Assembly: GCF_902635505.1 (NCBI RefSeq)
Contig: NC_045428.1
Coordinates: 300,815,107 to 300,879,106, forward strand
DNA length: 64,000 bases
Direction of reading: 5' to 3'
Origin: Sarcophilus harrisii
Taxonomy: Eukaryota > Chordata > Mammalia > Dasyuromorphia > Dasyuridae
A program made the position numbers and the translations under genes. Under the pieces are notes generated by a model. The model did not search any database, was not told the DNA's origin, and was given only the letters and a program-made list of their open reading frames with translations. This document shows, in pieces, positions 44,401 to 47,170 of the stretch. Numbering within the stretch: the stretch's first letter is position 1; each line of letters opens with the position of its first letter.

Positions 44401-45454
44401 ACCTCCTAAAGGGAAGAATAGACCCTCTTCCCTCAACCTGGACTGTGTACCTCTTGTAAATGACTTCTTTAGGTTTGAGAATGTGATTTCACTCAGTTCA
44501 CCTGGAAGCCAACTGTTTGACCAAGGAGAAGCTAAAAGGGAAGGTCCCAACTACCCATGGTCCCCCATTTGTATGACCTCACCCCACAGTACAGCAGACC
44601 CCTGGAGAGCTCACTGTGGTGCCCAGGACTTAGACATGGTCACTCATGCCTTAACAGGCCGTCGTAATTCTGCCCCCGTGAGTGTGTCAGCAGTGAGAAC
44701 TTCCTTCATGGTCAAAATGTGCCAGGCCAAGGCTGTGCCTGTCATACCACCTAAGATTCAGTACACACAGATTCCACAGCCCCTTCAGGCTCAGAACACA
44801 GGGGAAGATGCCCTTCCCTCTGCAGAGAAGGCCAAAGCAGAGGCCAGCCCTACTGATGGGACTCCTCCAAAGGAGGAGTCCCCTCCTTCCCCAGGGAGAC
44901 CTCAGGAGGAGAACACCAACCAAGAAGGAAAGGGAAACATCGATTCCATCCAAATGGACTCCACATCTTTTGAGACTGATGACCATGCTCTTTCTCCAGA
45001 TGCATGTGTGTCTTGCCTTCTCTCCTCCCAGGATGCTTCAGCACCCTGCAGAAAACGTACATCAGAAACAGAACCACCTGGGGACAATCCACTTTCTTCA
45101 AAAATTGAGCGGTCATCTGGGATGTCCAAACCTTTCCACAGGTCAAGACCAGGAAGACCTCAGAGCTTAATCTTGTTTAGCCCTCCTTTCCCTATCATGG
45201 ATCACCCATCTTCCTCTTCAGACTCCAGGGCCCTACTTTCCCCTATCAGAAGCCCTACCCAAACAATTTCTTCGGGTCTCATTTGTGGTGAGCTGGCTGA
45301 GAACACATGGGTGACCCCAGAAGGAGTCACACTTAGGAACAAAATGACTATTCCTAAGAATGGCCAGAGACTAGAGACCTCAACCAGTTGCTTTTACCAG
45401 CCCCAGAGGAGATCAGTGATTCTGGATGGAAGAAGTGGAAGGCAAATAGAATGA
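2333..45454 (+). CDS. ARHGAP31: ARHGAP31 (CdGAP), Rho GTPase-activating protein 31, exons ~3 to 12 of 12 (5' end outside window)
   Basis: Ten exons join in phase into about 1,394 residues plus a split first codon. With the ~68 residues expected upstream the protein would be ~1,462 aa, against 1,444 in human. I recognise it by the RhoGAP core ([32 protein letters not shown]), the basic region [20 protein letters not shown], and the C-terminus [13 protein letters not shown]. The family stimulates GTP hydrolysis by CDC42 and RAC1, acting at focal adhesions and the leading edge. The domain order is RhoGAP (to about residue 216), then a basic intersectin-binding region, then a long disordered Pro/Ser-rich tail. 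The arginine finger (GIYRLSG in human) is encoded upstream and not seen here. Human truncations in the last exon cause dominant Adams-Oliver syndrome 1. The paralogues ARHGAP30, 32 and 33 do not share this tail. The identification rests on my memory of the human protein; the splice sites are read directly. Confidence 0.97.
3485..3662 (+). repeat. MIR, decayed
   Basis: Core and 3' region are recognisable ('cctgaattcagaacc...ttagattcctttcttatgaaatgaagataataatatat'). Confidence 0.55.
4515..4975 (-). mobile_element. L1 3' end, split by a SINE
   Basis: The reverse complement carries an L1 3' UTR-like A-rich end. The + strand shows 'gttttgagttccaaaattctattccttcc...tctctagaggtggatagagggcttcatcat' as in the other L1 ends of this window. 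A SINE sits inside at 4585-4725. Confidence 0.6.
4585..4725 (-). mobile_element. marsupial tRNA-headed CORE-SINE
   Basis: In reverse it reads from 'gggcagctagttggtgtagtgg' to 'taattacctcagca' with an A-rich tail (T-run at 4571-4590). The flanks TTTTAAACTTT (4560-4570) and TTTTAACTTT (4729-4738) look like its target-site duplication. Confidence 0.75.
5205..5990 (+). repeat. MIR interrupted by the L1 at 5332-5873
   Basis: The left half ends near 5331 ('caaggaagacctggactctcatcacataattggctgtgatcctaa'). The right half resumes at 5891 ('cctctatttccccctctgtaaaatgaggatattggatcc'). Confidence 0.65.
5332..5873 (-). mobile_element. L1 3' end inserted in a MIR
   Basis: L1 ORF2 C-terminal and 3' end ('actagttctgcttgtttcactcagcatcagtgcatgtaaat'). 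It is bounded by aaatcacaatctttctt (5315-5331) and aaatcagaacctttctt (5874-5890), a 17-base duplication with two differences. Confidence 0.8.
6200..6300 (+). repeat. MIR 3' part
   Basis: 'gggcttcagtttccctacctataaaatcagggggttagactagatgg' is the typical MIR 3' region. Confidence 0.6.
6472..7532 (-). mobile_element. two nested L1 3' ends
   Basis: A younger-looking L1 3' end (6540-6940, 'aaagctttttatttacaaaacatgcatgggtaatttttcaac') abuts an older one (6941-7532, with ORF2 C-terminus remnants). The pair is bounded by similar sequence tctgccctagttcttt (about 6456-6471) and tctgcctcagttcttt (about 7533-7548), so the second L1 probably landed in the tail of the first. Confidence 0.75.
7985..8548 (-). 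mobile_element. L1 3' end
   Basis: A-rich 3' end at the left, then ORF2 C-terminus ('cttagtatcagttcatgcaaatctttcaaggc', 'ttattcagccattcccccactgatgagcatcc'). Flanking catccat repeats are a weak candidate duplication. Confidence 0.8.
8705..8950 (+). mobile_element. Mar-1 type CORE-SINE
   Basis: Full-length order: head with 'agtgaatagaatactgaacttg', CORE 'tgcctcagtttccacatctgtaaaatgg', and the marsupial tail 'caagaaaactccaaatgaggtcacaaagagttgg'. Confidence 0.8.
9465..9610 (+). repeat. MIR 3' part
   Basis: 'gtgcctcagtttcttcatctataaaatagggataataagaa' and the following AAATG-rich end. It runs into a simple repeat. Confidence 0.6.
9605..9850 (+). repeat. degenerate TAG/TAATAG simple repeat
   Basis: Imperfect tag/taa/gta trinucleotides with a GGT run (9711-9723) over ~245 bases, probably grown from the MIR tail. 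No unit is regular enough for a satellite call. Confidence 0.65.
10236..10321 (+). CDS. ARHGAP31: ARHGAP31 coding exon (probably exon 4), RhoGAP domain
   Basis: The acceptor is 'ttctcaacag' and the donor 'ttatag|gtaagc'. The 86 bp read [20 protein letters not shown] and on to PPPHYR, about residues 117-145. Human has [16 protein letters not shown] from memory, so this copy appears to have one extra Glu. It starts in phase 0 and ends with two bases of the Arg codon completed by the next exon. Confidence 0.95.
10465..10700 (-). repeat. MIR
   Basis: In reverse orientation: 'aaagtttgtaaagtactttatatgcattatctcattttagcc', then 'actgaggcttagag' and 'aatcacacag'. Confidence 0.65.
10763..10937 (-). 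mobile_element. marsupial tRNA-headed SINE with (TA)n(CA)n tail
   Basis: The body is 10793-10930. Its tail on the - strand is a (TA)n then (CA)n microsatellite (+ strand 10768-10793). tggcagt flanks it on both sides (10763-10769 and 10931-10937). Confidence 0.75.
11040..11560 (+). repeat. ancient dispersed repeat, family not assigned
   Basis: It has the order I know from an old mammalian repeat: 'aggcaagggggtcagccagt...tgtaaggttaatctggct...ataagaccagaaaggtgtactgggaccaagttataaagaattttaaatac...ttgatcctagaggtaatagg'. Similar blocks occur near 15190-15420, 16640-16960, 22865-23790 and 36520-36850. Confidence 0.5.
13258..13548 (+). repeat. direct repeat copy A flanking the RhoGAP exon
   Basis: Starts 'attagaattaaatgcttgatta' and ends near 'ggatcactcctcagaaaaacac'. 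It aligns to 14838-15125 at roughly 85% identity by eye, including one shared junction between two different old repeat pieces. Confidence 0.8.
13773..13880 (+). CDS. ARHGAP31: ARHGAP31 coding exon (probably exon 5), RhoGAP domain core
   Basis: The acceptor is 'accattacag' and the donor 'cttctcag|gtaaaa'. The exon reads [20 protein letters not shown] followed by [16 protein letters not shown], about residues 146-181. The NLALVWAP segment holds the conserved Asn and Pro of RhoGAP domains that help contact the GTPase. At 108 bp (a multiple of three) its loss would keep the frame. It is flanked by a pair of direct repeats (see findings). Confidence 0.96.
13881..15558 (+). other. ARHGAP31: ARHGAP31 intron
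   Basis: Contains the second direct-repeat copy (14838-15125) and, at 15190-15420, part of the ancient dispersed repeat ('aggaacagcaagaaggccagtatg'). 13900-14830 holds nothing I recognise. Confidence 0.65.
14838..15125 (+). repeat. direct repeat copy B flanking the RhoGAP exon
   Basis: Second copy of 13258-13548 in the same orientation, ~1.58 kb away, on the other side of the exon at 13773-13880. Sequence beyond ~15126 no longer matches. Confidence 0.8.
15559..15698 (+). CDS. ARHGAP31: ARHGAP31 coding exon (probably exon 6), end of RhoGAP domain
   Basis: The acceptor is 'atgccttag' and the donor 'gatg|gtaatt'. The 140 bp encode [20 protein letters not shown] and on to [13 protein letters not shown], then [10 protein letters not shown], about residues 182-228. 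This covers the last helices of the RhoGAP domain. The frame stays open for ~350 bp past the donor, but the donor and the phase of the next exon fix the end. Confidence 0.95.
16181..16318 (+). mobile_element. marsupial tRNA-headed SINE
   Basis: 'gcgaggtggtgtagtggatagagcac' head, 'ctgagttcaaatctggc' and 'tagctgtgtgaccctg', ending in a purine-rich tail. Confidence 0.75.
17000..17130 (+). repeat. MIR 3' part
   Basis: 'aagaggataataacaacacctacctcacagggtttttgtaaggatctaatgaaat' is typical MIR 3' sequence. Confidence 0.65.
18005..18120 (-). repeat. MIR
   Basis: 'cctcatcttacagaggtggaaactgaggcacac' read in reverse orientation, followed by 'gccaggatttgaactag'. Confidence 0.6.
18150..18385 (-). mobile_element. 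Mar-1 type CORE-SINE
   Basis: Reverse orientation: 'agttgtgtctaactctttatgatcccatttgg', 'gacagatgaggaaacagaggcaagcagggttaag', ending 'ctctatccactga'. Confidence 0.8.
18490..19100 (-). repeat. MIR split by the L1 at 18620-18969
   Basis: The left half runs to ~18619 ('cacttactatatgtgccaggcactatg...tatacaattaag'). The right half is 18981-19100 ('cagtagttaagtgactttcccagtagcac...ctctatccactgtacc'). Confidence 0.65.
18620..18969 (+). mobile_element. L1 3' end, the only clear sense-strand L1
   Basis: The plus-oriented 3' end ends 'gaaaaataaaaagctattattaaaaaaagaataaaa'. It is flanked by agaaaacaagg at 18609-18619 and 18970-18980 (11-base duplication) and splits a MIR. Confidence 0.8.
19510..19825 (-). 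repeat. MIR, near full length
   Basis: Reverse orientation with 'tagcatttatat...aaaactttgcaaaaatgcattataaa', 'gagaaaactgaggcac', 'cacacaactagtaagtgtctgag' and 'ctgtctactatgccacccagctgcc'. Confidence 0.7.
20185..20335 (-). mobile_element. marsupial tRNA-headed SINE
   Basis: T-run, then 'gctgagacaattggcgttaag', 'ctgagaccagatttgaactcaggtcctcctgacttcaggg' and 'ctaattgcccttt'. Confidence 0.75.
20930..21045 (-). repeat. MIR-like old SINE
   Basis: 'agctagaagggatctcaaag...ccaatctttcattttacagatgaggaaactgag' is the same type as 41845-41950, 47050-47170 and 50825-50945. Confidence 0.55.
21240..21497 (-). mobile_element. Mar-1 type CORE-SINE
   Basis: 'ggtcttcatgatcccacttggggttttcttgg', 'aaatgaggaaactgaagtaaacagggctaagtgacttgcccagg' and a degraded head ending at 'ctaactgccc'. 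Confidence 0.8.
21685..21918 (-). repeat. MIR
   Basis: 'gtttgcaaaatacttgacaactattattcatttcatcctcac', 'gaaaactgaggctaag' and 'ccattacaccacctacttgcc'. Confidence 0.65.
21945..22210 (+). mobile_element. Mar-1 type CORE-SINE
   Basis: Sense copy: 'gtggatagagcactgggcttg', 'tgccttagtttccttatctg' and the tail 'aaatatctttgccaagaaatgg'. Confidence 0.7.
22553..22751 (+). CDS. ARHGAP31: ARHGAP31 coding exon (probably exon 7), post-RhoGAP linker
   Basis: The acceptor is 'tttctttacag' and the donor 'acaa|gtaagc'. It reads [20 protein letters not shown], then a segment ending in [12 protein letters not shown], about residues 228-294. It is almost identical to the human protein as I recall it, implying constraint outside the catalytic fold. 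Length 199 bp; it starts with two bases and ends with two bases of split codons. Confidence 0.95.
22865..23790 (+). repeat. long ancient dispersed repeat with inner insertion and duplication
   Basis: Starts near 'attaagtatttactatgac' and ends 'gaccaattaggaatctgttgcaataatttag', in the expected order of the old repeat seen at 11040-11560. A hAT-like element lies within (23110-23268), and a ~76-bp internal duplication is seen at 23561/23638. Confidence 0.5.
23110..23268 (+). mobile_element. hAT-like non-autonomous element, 5' end decayed
   Basis: Ends 'gatttaagaagccctgttttaga'. It shares 'tatacctattttata' and 'taaaaatttcttaggtataaaaggatcgtgaatgg' with the copies at 23795-23972 and 40711-40899. 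Confidence 0.45.
23795..23972 (+). mobile_element. hAT-like non-autonomous element with inverted ends
   Basis: The left end 'aagcttcttagg' pairs with the right end 'gtttaagaaaccttg'. The interior has 'tttgtatacctattttatatacccagtgtcacg'. ttagacca (23795) and ctagacca (23969) may be an 8-bp duplication with one change. Confidence 0.5.
24676..26367 (-). mobile_element. 5'-truncated L1 with ORF2 C-terminal coding and perfect target-site duplication
   Basis: On the - strand, ORF2 codons begin near 26362 ([39 protein letters not shown]). After one frame change between about 26193 and 26144 a 362-codon frame runs to a stop at 25105. It includes DNCW-like [20 protein letters not shown] and [21 protein letters not shown] 3'UTR and A-tail follow (T-run 24676-24698). 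The 16-bp aagggagtgtttcctt is identical at 24660-24675 and 26368-26383. It lacks the endonuclease and most of the reverse transcriptase, so it is immobile. The exact duplication and long open frame make it the youngest L1 here. Confidence 0.93.
26576..27051 (-). mobile_element. solo LTR of an endogenous retrovirus (fossil)
   Basis: A 476-bp unit on the - strand begins TGTTATGAGCC and ends ACACCACA, giving TG...CA ends. The flanks ttgatg (26570-26575) and ctgatg (27052-27057) look like a 6-bp duplication with one change. Inside are a TATA-like 'agcataaaaagagc' and a later AATAAA ('gaaaataaacg'), in LTR order. No internal retroviral region lies next to it, so it is a solo LTR. The 6-bp duplication suggests a class II (ERV-K-like) origin; the family is not identified. 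It looks marsupial-specific and of moderate age. Confidence 0.7.
26797..26825 (+). repeat. (TGAC)n short tandem repeat within the LTR
   Basis: About seven near-perfect tgac units. Confidence 0.8.
27330..27700 (+). repeat. MIR interrupted by a SINE
   Basis: MIR sequence ('ttgagttcaaatttgcctctgc...cctccatctgaatatttcttc') stops at 27459 and resumes at 27637 ('gtaataatataactttcatctcaggattg'). Confidence 0.65.
27460..27622 (+). mobile_element. marsupial tRNA-headed SINE with target-site duplication
   Basis: Well-preserved copy from 'ggggcagctaattggtgtaatgg' to an A-rich tail. aaaaaaggagacta (27446-27459) and aaaaaaggagatta (27623-27636) are the duplication, with one difference. Confidence 0.88.
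28005..28112 (+). mobile_element. L2 3' end
   Basis: 'tagaatgtaaactccttgagggcagacagcc...agtacttaataaatgctc' is the diagnostic L2 3' end. Confidence 0.75.
29065..29300 (-). mobile_element. Mar-1 type CORE-SINE
   Basis: 'tgtgactccatttggggttttcttggcagagatactgcaatg' then 'acagatgaagaaactgaggcaaacaaggttaag'. It ends about 50 bases before the exon at 29351. Confidence 0.82.
29351..29475 (+). CDS. ARHGAP31: ARHGAP31 coding exon (probably exon 8), basic intersectin-binding region
   Basis: The acceptor follows a poly-T tract (ends 'ttttttag'); the donor is 'tttctg|gtaagt'. The 125 bp encode [20 protein letters not shown], then [21 protein letters not shown], about residues 294-336. This is the polybasic stretch that in CdGAP binds the SH3 domain of intersectin and phosphoinositides (family knowledge). 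The Lys/Arg/Ser-rich composition is read directly. Confidence 0.95.
29625..30700 (-). mobile_element. old L1 3' region (ORF2 C-terminus and 3'UTR)
   Basis: Follows the order of the younger L1 but is strongly diverged: 'agttttgaattcagaattctatcc', 'caacactgcattagtgtcccagtttt', 'accatttatcaattggggaatgaat', to 'catgaatctattttgact'. Confidence 0.8.
31005..31660 (-). mobile_element. old L1 3' region
   Basis: 'ttttgagttccaaatattctcactcc...ttctcctggttctgttcacttcacttagtatcagttc...atgcacaattttatac'. It encodes a decayed ORF2 C-terminus on the - strand. Confidence 0.8.
32387..32524 (-). mobile_element. L1 3' end, strongly truncated
   Basis: Only ~140 bases of the L1 3'UTR and tail. atgcataat occurs at both ends (32378-32386 and 32525-32533). 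Confidence 0.8.
32595..32825 (+). repeat. MIR
   Basis: 'gctatgtgaccttaagaaagtcacttaacttctta' followed by the MIR 3' end and a TAA/ATT-rich tail. Confidence 0.65.
33132..33339 (+). mobile_element. hAT-Charlie non-autonomous DNA transposon
   Basis: A 208-bp element. The left end cagcagttctcaaa matches the reverse complement of the right end tttgagaaccactg (one difference). tcttaaag (33124-33131) and tctttgag (33340-33347) are a decayed 8-bp duplication. Confidence 0.8.
34208..34267 (+). CDS. ARHGAP31: ARHGAP31 coding exon (probably exon 9), 60-bp small exon
   Basis: This short exon follows a long T-rich tract ending 'tttttatag' and ends at 'gaag|gtgaga'. It reads [21 protein letters not shown]. 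Its length is 60 bp with phases 2 and 1, so skipping it would keep the frame. RPAKSMDSL contains a basophilic-kinase style serine context. It continues cleanly from the previous exon (RLS) into the next (GKEAKG). Confidence 0.94.
34830..35800 (-). mobile_element. L1 3' region with ORF2 remnant
   Basis: On the - strand, 35579-35800 encodes [20 protein letters not shown] and [20 protein letters not shown], matching the ORF2 of the L1 at 24676. The 3'UTR and T-run lie to the left. Confidence 0.88.
36057..36400 (+). repeat. unassigned ~340-bp repeat, copy 1
   Basis: Collinear with 37629-37985. Shared blocks include 'ccttctaatcagtttattta', 'aagataatccttttgatttt' and 'cttttatgaaggaatat'. Confidence 0.7.
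36885..37128 (-). mobile_element. Mar-1 type CORE-SINE
   Basis: 'cgacctcatttgggttttcttggcaaagatcc' through 'ataaactgaggcaaatagggtgaaatgactcg' to 'tctagctgcc'. Confidence 0.8.
37629..37985 (+). repeat. unassigned ~340-bp repeat, copy 2
   Basis: Same orientation as 36057-36400, ~1.57 kb away, and ending in the shared 'ggcataacaaga...agataatcctttt...cagttgggaatat'. Confidence 0.7.
38420..38560 (-). repeat. MIR-like fragment
   Basis: 'atcatagaagggacatcagagatgatttacttcag' is the left part of a MIR-like old SINE. Confidence 0.4.
39300..39851 (+). CDS. ARHGAP31: ARHGAP31 coding exon (probably exon 10)
   Basis: The acceptor is 'acttccctag' and the donor 'tctgcag|gtaaaa'. The 552 bp encode [20 protein letters not shown] at the start and [20 protein letters not shown] near the end, about residues 356-540. 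[10 protein letters not shown] and [12 protein letters not shown] are shared with human. The Gly/Ala-rich piece around 39430-39480 looks shorter than I recall in human, where extra residues precede QARPPPEQ. The open frame begins upstream of the acceptor, but those bases are intronic. Confidence 0.95.
39852..41202 (+). other. ARHGAP31: ARHGAP31 intron
   Basis: Contains one hAT-like element (40711-40899) and a T-run at 40151-40169. I see nothing else identifiable. Confidence 0.65.
40711..40899 (+). mobile_element. hAT-like non-autonomous element with inverted ends
   Basis: The left end agcttcttaaact is the exact complement of the right end agtttaagaagct. The interior has 'gtggggtgcaaccccatatggg' and 'ggtcacataaaaatttctcaagggaaaagg'. 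tggtctag and tgctctag flank it. It is the best-kept of three copies here. Confidence 0.6.
41203..41501 (+). CDS. ARHGAP31: ARHGAP31 coding exon (probably exon 11), poorly conserved
   Basis: The acceptor is 'ttctaccacag' and the donor 'gaaatg|gtaaag'. The 299 bp encode ~100 residues ([20 protein letters not shown] to EDAMVLSEM), about 541-639. Apart from the last residues (VLSEM; human VLLHEM) it differs greatly from human. It is acidic, Ser/Glu/Lys-rich and likely disordered. Phase agreement with both neighbours and the open frame support it. Confidence 0.9.
41845..41950 (-). repeat. MIR-like old SINE
   Basis: 'aggattaggaaggaccatggag...tcatttttataaattataaaattgag...ggttaagtgatttg'. Confidence 0.45.
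42130..42370 (+). mobile_element. Mar-1 type CORE-SINE
   Basis: 'gcagtggataaagtgtggggcctgg', 'ctcagtttcctcatctgtaaaatgagctggagaagg' and 'aagaaaaccctcagtggaatcacaaagagtt'. It is a near full-length sense copy. Confidence 0.85.
42800..42915 (+). mobile_element. L2 3' end
   Basis: 'tagaatgtcatctccttgaggacagagacaatttc...aaatgtttgttaaatgaatga' lies 70 bases before the last exon. Confidence 0.7.
42983..45454 (+). CDS. ARHGAP31: ARHGAP31 terminal coding exon (probably exon 12), long disordered tail
   Basis: The acceptor is 'tatatttcag'; the exon stays open for 823 codons to TGA at 45452. It starts [20 protein letters not shown], a block conserved with human, and ends [13 protein letters not shown]. 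Between these, conserved islands (CDEDD-like acidic patch near 43726, [12 protein letters not shown] near 44408, [20 protein letters not shown] near 44650, [15 protein letters not shown] near 45150, [20 protein letters not shown] near 45295) sit in diverged Pro/Ser/Glu-rich sequence. GRRNSAPV fits a 14-3-3 binding consensus. The region is the target of ERK/GSK3 phosphorylation in mammalian CdGAP (family knowledge). Because it is the last exon, premature stops here should escape nonsense-mediated decay. Confidence 0.97.
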   Translation, partial: DEDDSSSALMWPEIQQELKIIESEEELQALPSTAPKISTDQTASSPKTTLSPWTRGFPDESSLSAVTMEEIPDKTIQVSTSEGAVVPMTGTKGDPDQLHNHQRTEKETKLLSEHSKQGDSPRTPMLEMIPPDSASPQDNLLMGSSGNVLPPPQPQEQTLQKEDSLTKSPEKEETSEAMGENSHSDQTQAVDSASDPSSFYQREDVLSAQGEKQSPKEKGEKLVSEGEGPLRELGASPHRASLMQETFDYDEEDTSTDIAPQSLEMVEPWEDHQWVTSPLHSPTLKDVQGTRPQELLLQNQREKRLPHRPIFVQSHSLDSEPTMKNQWTHPFPSSSSCVSLGSLMAFDPFQLLPPNREKGEWEKKAPTHSKEISEPGGTEEDFGLNSGRDVQSKTIRTSPDGFTEKETKIDEENLSPNPSMTMNQRDNCGLALENVRENSPSGGQDKASPEMSLVPKGELLTSSKLQPTSNDCVPPKGKNRPSSLNLDCVPLVNDFFRFENVISLSSPGSQLFDQGEAKREGPNYPWSPICMTSPHSTADPWRAHCGAQDLDMVTHALTGRRNSAPVSVSAVRTSFMVKMCQAKAVPVIPPKIQYTQIPQPLQAQNTGEDALPSAEKAKAEASPTDGTPPKEESPPSPGRPQEENTNQEGKGNIDSIQMDSTSFETDDHALSPDACVSCLLSSQDASAPCRKRTSETEPPGDNPLSSKIERSSGMSKPFHRSRPGRPQSLILFSPPFPIMDHPSSSSDSRALLSPIRSPTQTISSGLICGELAENTWVTPEGVTLRNKMTIPKNGQRLETSTSCFYQPQRRSVILDGRSGRQIE

Positions 45455-46132
45455 CATCAGCTTACTCCCCACTCCTTCACTTGGAACCTTCTCCTGCCAG
45501 GGCTCTGTTAAAATTTGCCTGGGTATTATCTTATGGTCAACTCTTTTATTCCAGAGGAAAATTTGACAGCTTTGGGATTTTCCAGGCCTCTTATTTCACT
45601 TTTTTTAGCCTTTCTTCTCACAATCTTGAGGTCATTCATGTGCCAGAAGGATTGGGGTGCTTGGTAGAAGGGCAAAGAGACAAAATTCAGATCAGTCCAT
45701 TTTCCTGCTTATTAACAGATGAAGGAAAAAGTGTTCATCGAGAGAGATGACTAAAATGCAATTTAGAAATTATTTGTGAATTGCATTTATTCATCCATGC
45801 TATCTTTATCCAATACTATTGAGAGCTGGCCATAATAATACCCTTTGCAACAAAGAAAAATCTTTTTCCTATATCAGAAGACATTATTTCTGAAGTTTCT
45901 GGTTTCTTGTTCTCCATGTTATTTAATGCTTTTTAAAGCTCATGCTTCTTTAGTAACTTTCTAATATGCTTCATAAAAATTCTACTATCAGAAAAAAGAG
46001 ATTTGGAAATATAAACCTACTGTGCCCTTAGAAATTTAGGCAGGTAGATTAACAAATACACTTTTTCCTTGGTGGTTCTACACCTGTCCATGCCATCAAG
46101 CTGGTGCTACTGGCTATAAGTACAGCATAGAA

Positions 46133-46138
46133 AATAAA
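46133..46138 (+). terminator. ARHGAP31: possible proximal poly(A) signal AATAAA, ARHGAP31
   Basis: AATAAA occurs 680 bases after the stop codon in 'gaaaataaaaacacac'. The downstream GU element is weak ('cctgtgattg'). It could give a short 3'UTR isoform. Confidence 0.3.
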
Positions 46139-47049
46139 AACACACAATTACAAATCCTGTGATTGACACCAATTAAAAAGAGAATTTTTTTCAATTTGTA
46201 TTTAGCTGTGTGTGAATTTGCCTGCCTTTCTCAATGACATACCCAGTAATTCAGAGAAAGACATTTGAGGGCTATGATAATGATGGATGCTCTTTTTATT
46301 TGGGAGCACTGCAGTGCTAAATTGCTTTCTTCCAAATCTTTCTAATGTCAGTGACAGAATGGTATAATATATAAACTCCCTGCATAGAAAATTGGGGGTG
46401 GTGCCAGTACTTTTTAGTTGGTAGGGATAGATTTCATCCTTCTCCCTGAAAGGGATGATTCTAGGGAGTGAAGAATGGAGAAAAAGGAGACAGTGACTAG
46501 TGAGAAGGTTCCTCCCCCCCACCTTATCCATGCCAATATAAGAGCCTCCCTTATAGAAGATACATTTAATTGTAGCCAACAAATCACCTTCCTTTTCCCT
46601 GCCCTCTCAGTTCTCATGGACTGATTTGAGAGAACCCTTCTCTCTTAATCCATCCTCCTGATCGTAATACATGCTCCTTACTCTACTTCTTCCAGATATT
46701 TAAGGAATAATCTAGCCTGACTCTTCCTCCTTTTTTATTGGATGGAAGAAAACTGAGCATGATCTAGAGTCAGGTTTTTGGAGACAGCATTCCAGTTTCA
46801 ATCCTACAGAAAACAAAACAAACCTATATACCAGTTCATTTTGCTTGCACCTCAGTAAAGGAAACCTTCCTGTTTGAAGGGAAAATGAAAATGGGATCAT
46901 ATTAGTGATACTTTTCTTAGTAGCCCCTTTCATCATCCTTTTTTCAGGTCAAGTCCGGGTTAGATCTACTATTCTGCCCAGAATCACGCACCATAGAATT
47001 GGGCAGGATGCTGTTCTGGCCTGGCCTGATGGCATTCCACTCCATCCAC

Positions 47050-47170
47050 AAAGAGGACTTTAGAAATCACCTGGTCCAAGACTCTATTTTATGGATGAGA
47101 AATATAAGGCCCAAAGTAAAATGATTTGCCTAAGGCCATGCAGCTAGCAAGTGAGAGGGCTCAAGAGTAG
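47050..47170 (-). repeat. MIR-like old SINE inside the 3'UTR
   Basis: 'tagaaatcacctggtccaag...tggatgagaaatataaggccc...tgatttgcctaaggccatgcagctag'. Confidence 0.6.

Noticed and set aside
44808-45170. 120-codon + frame overlapping the last ARHGAP31 exon, and - strand frames of 98-99 codons at 44687-44986 and 44850-45146
   Set aside because: All overlap the conserved ARHGAP31 frame, have no recognisable protein, and follow from its G/C-rich codon use.
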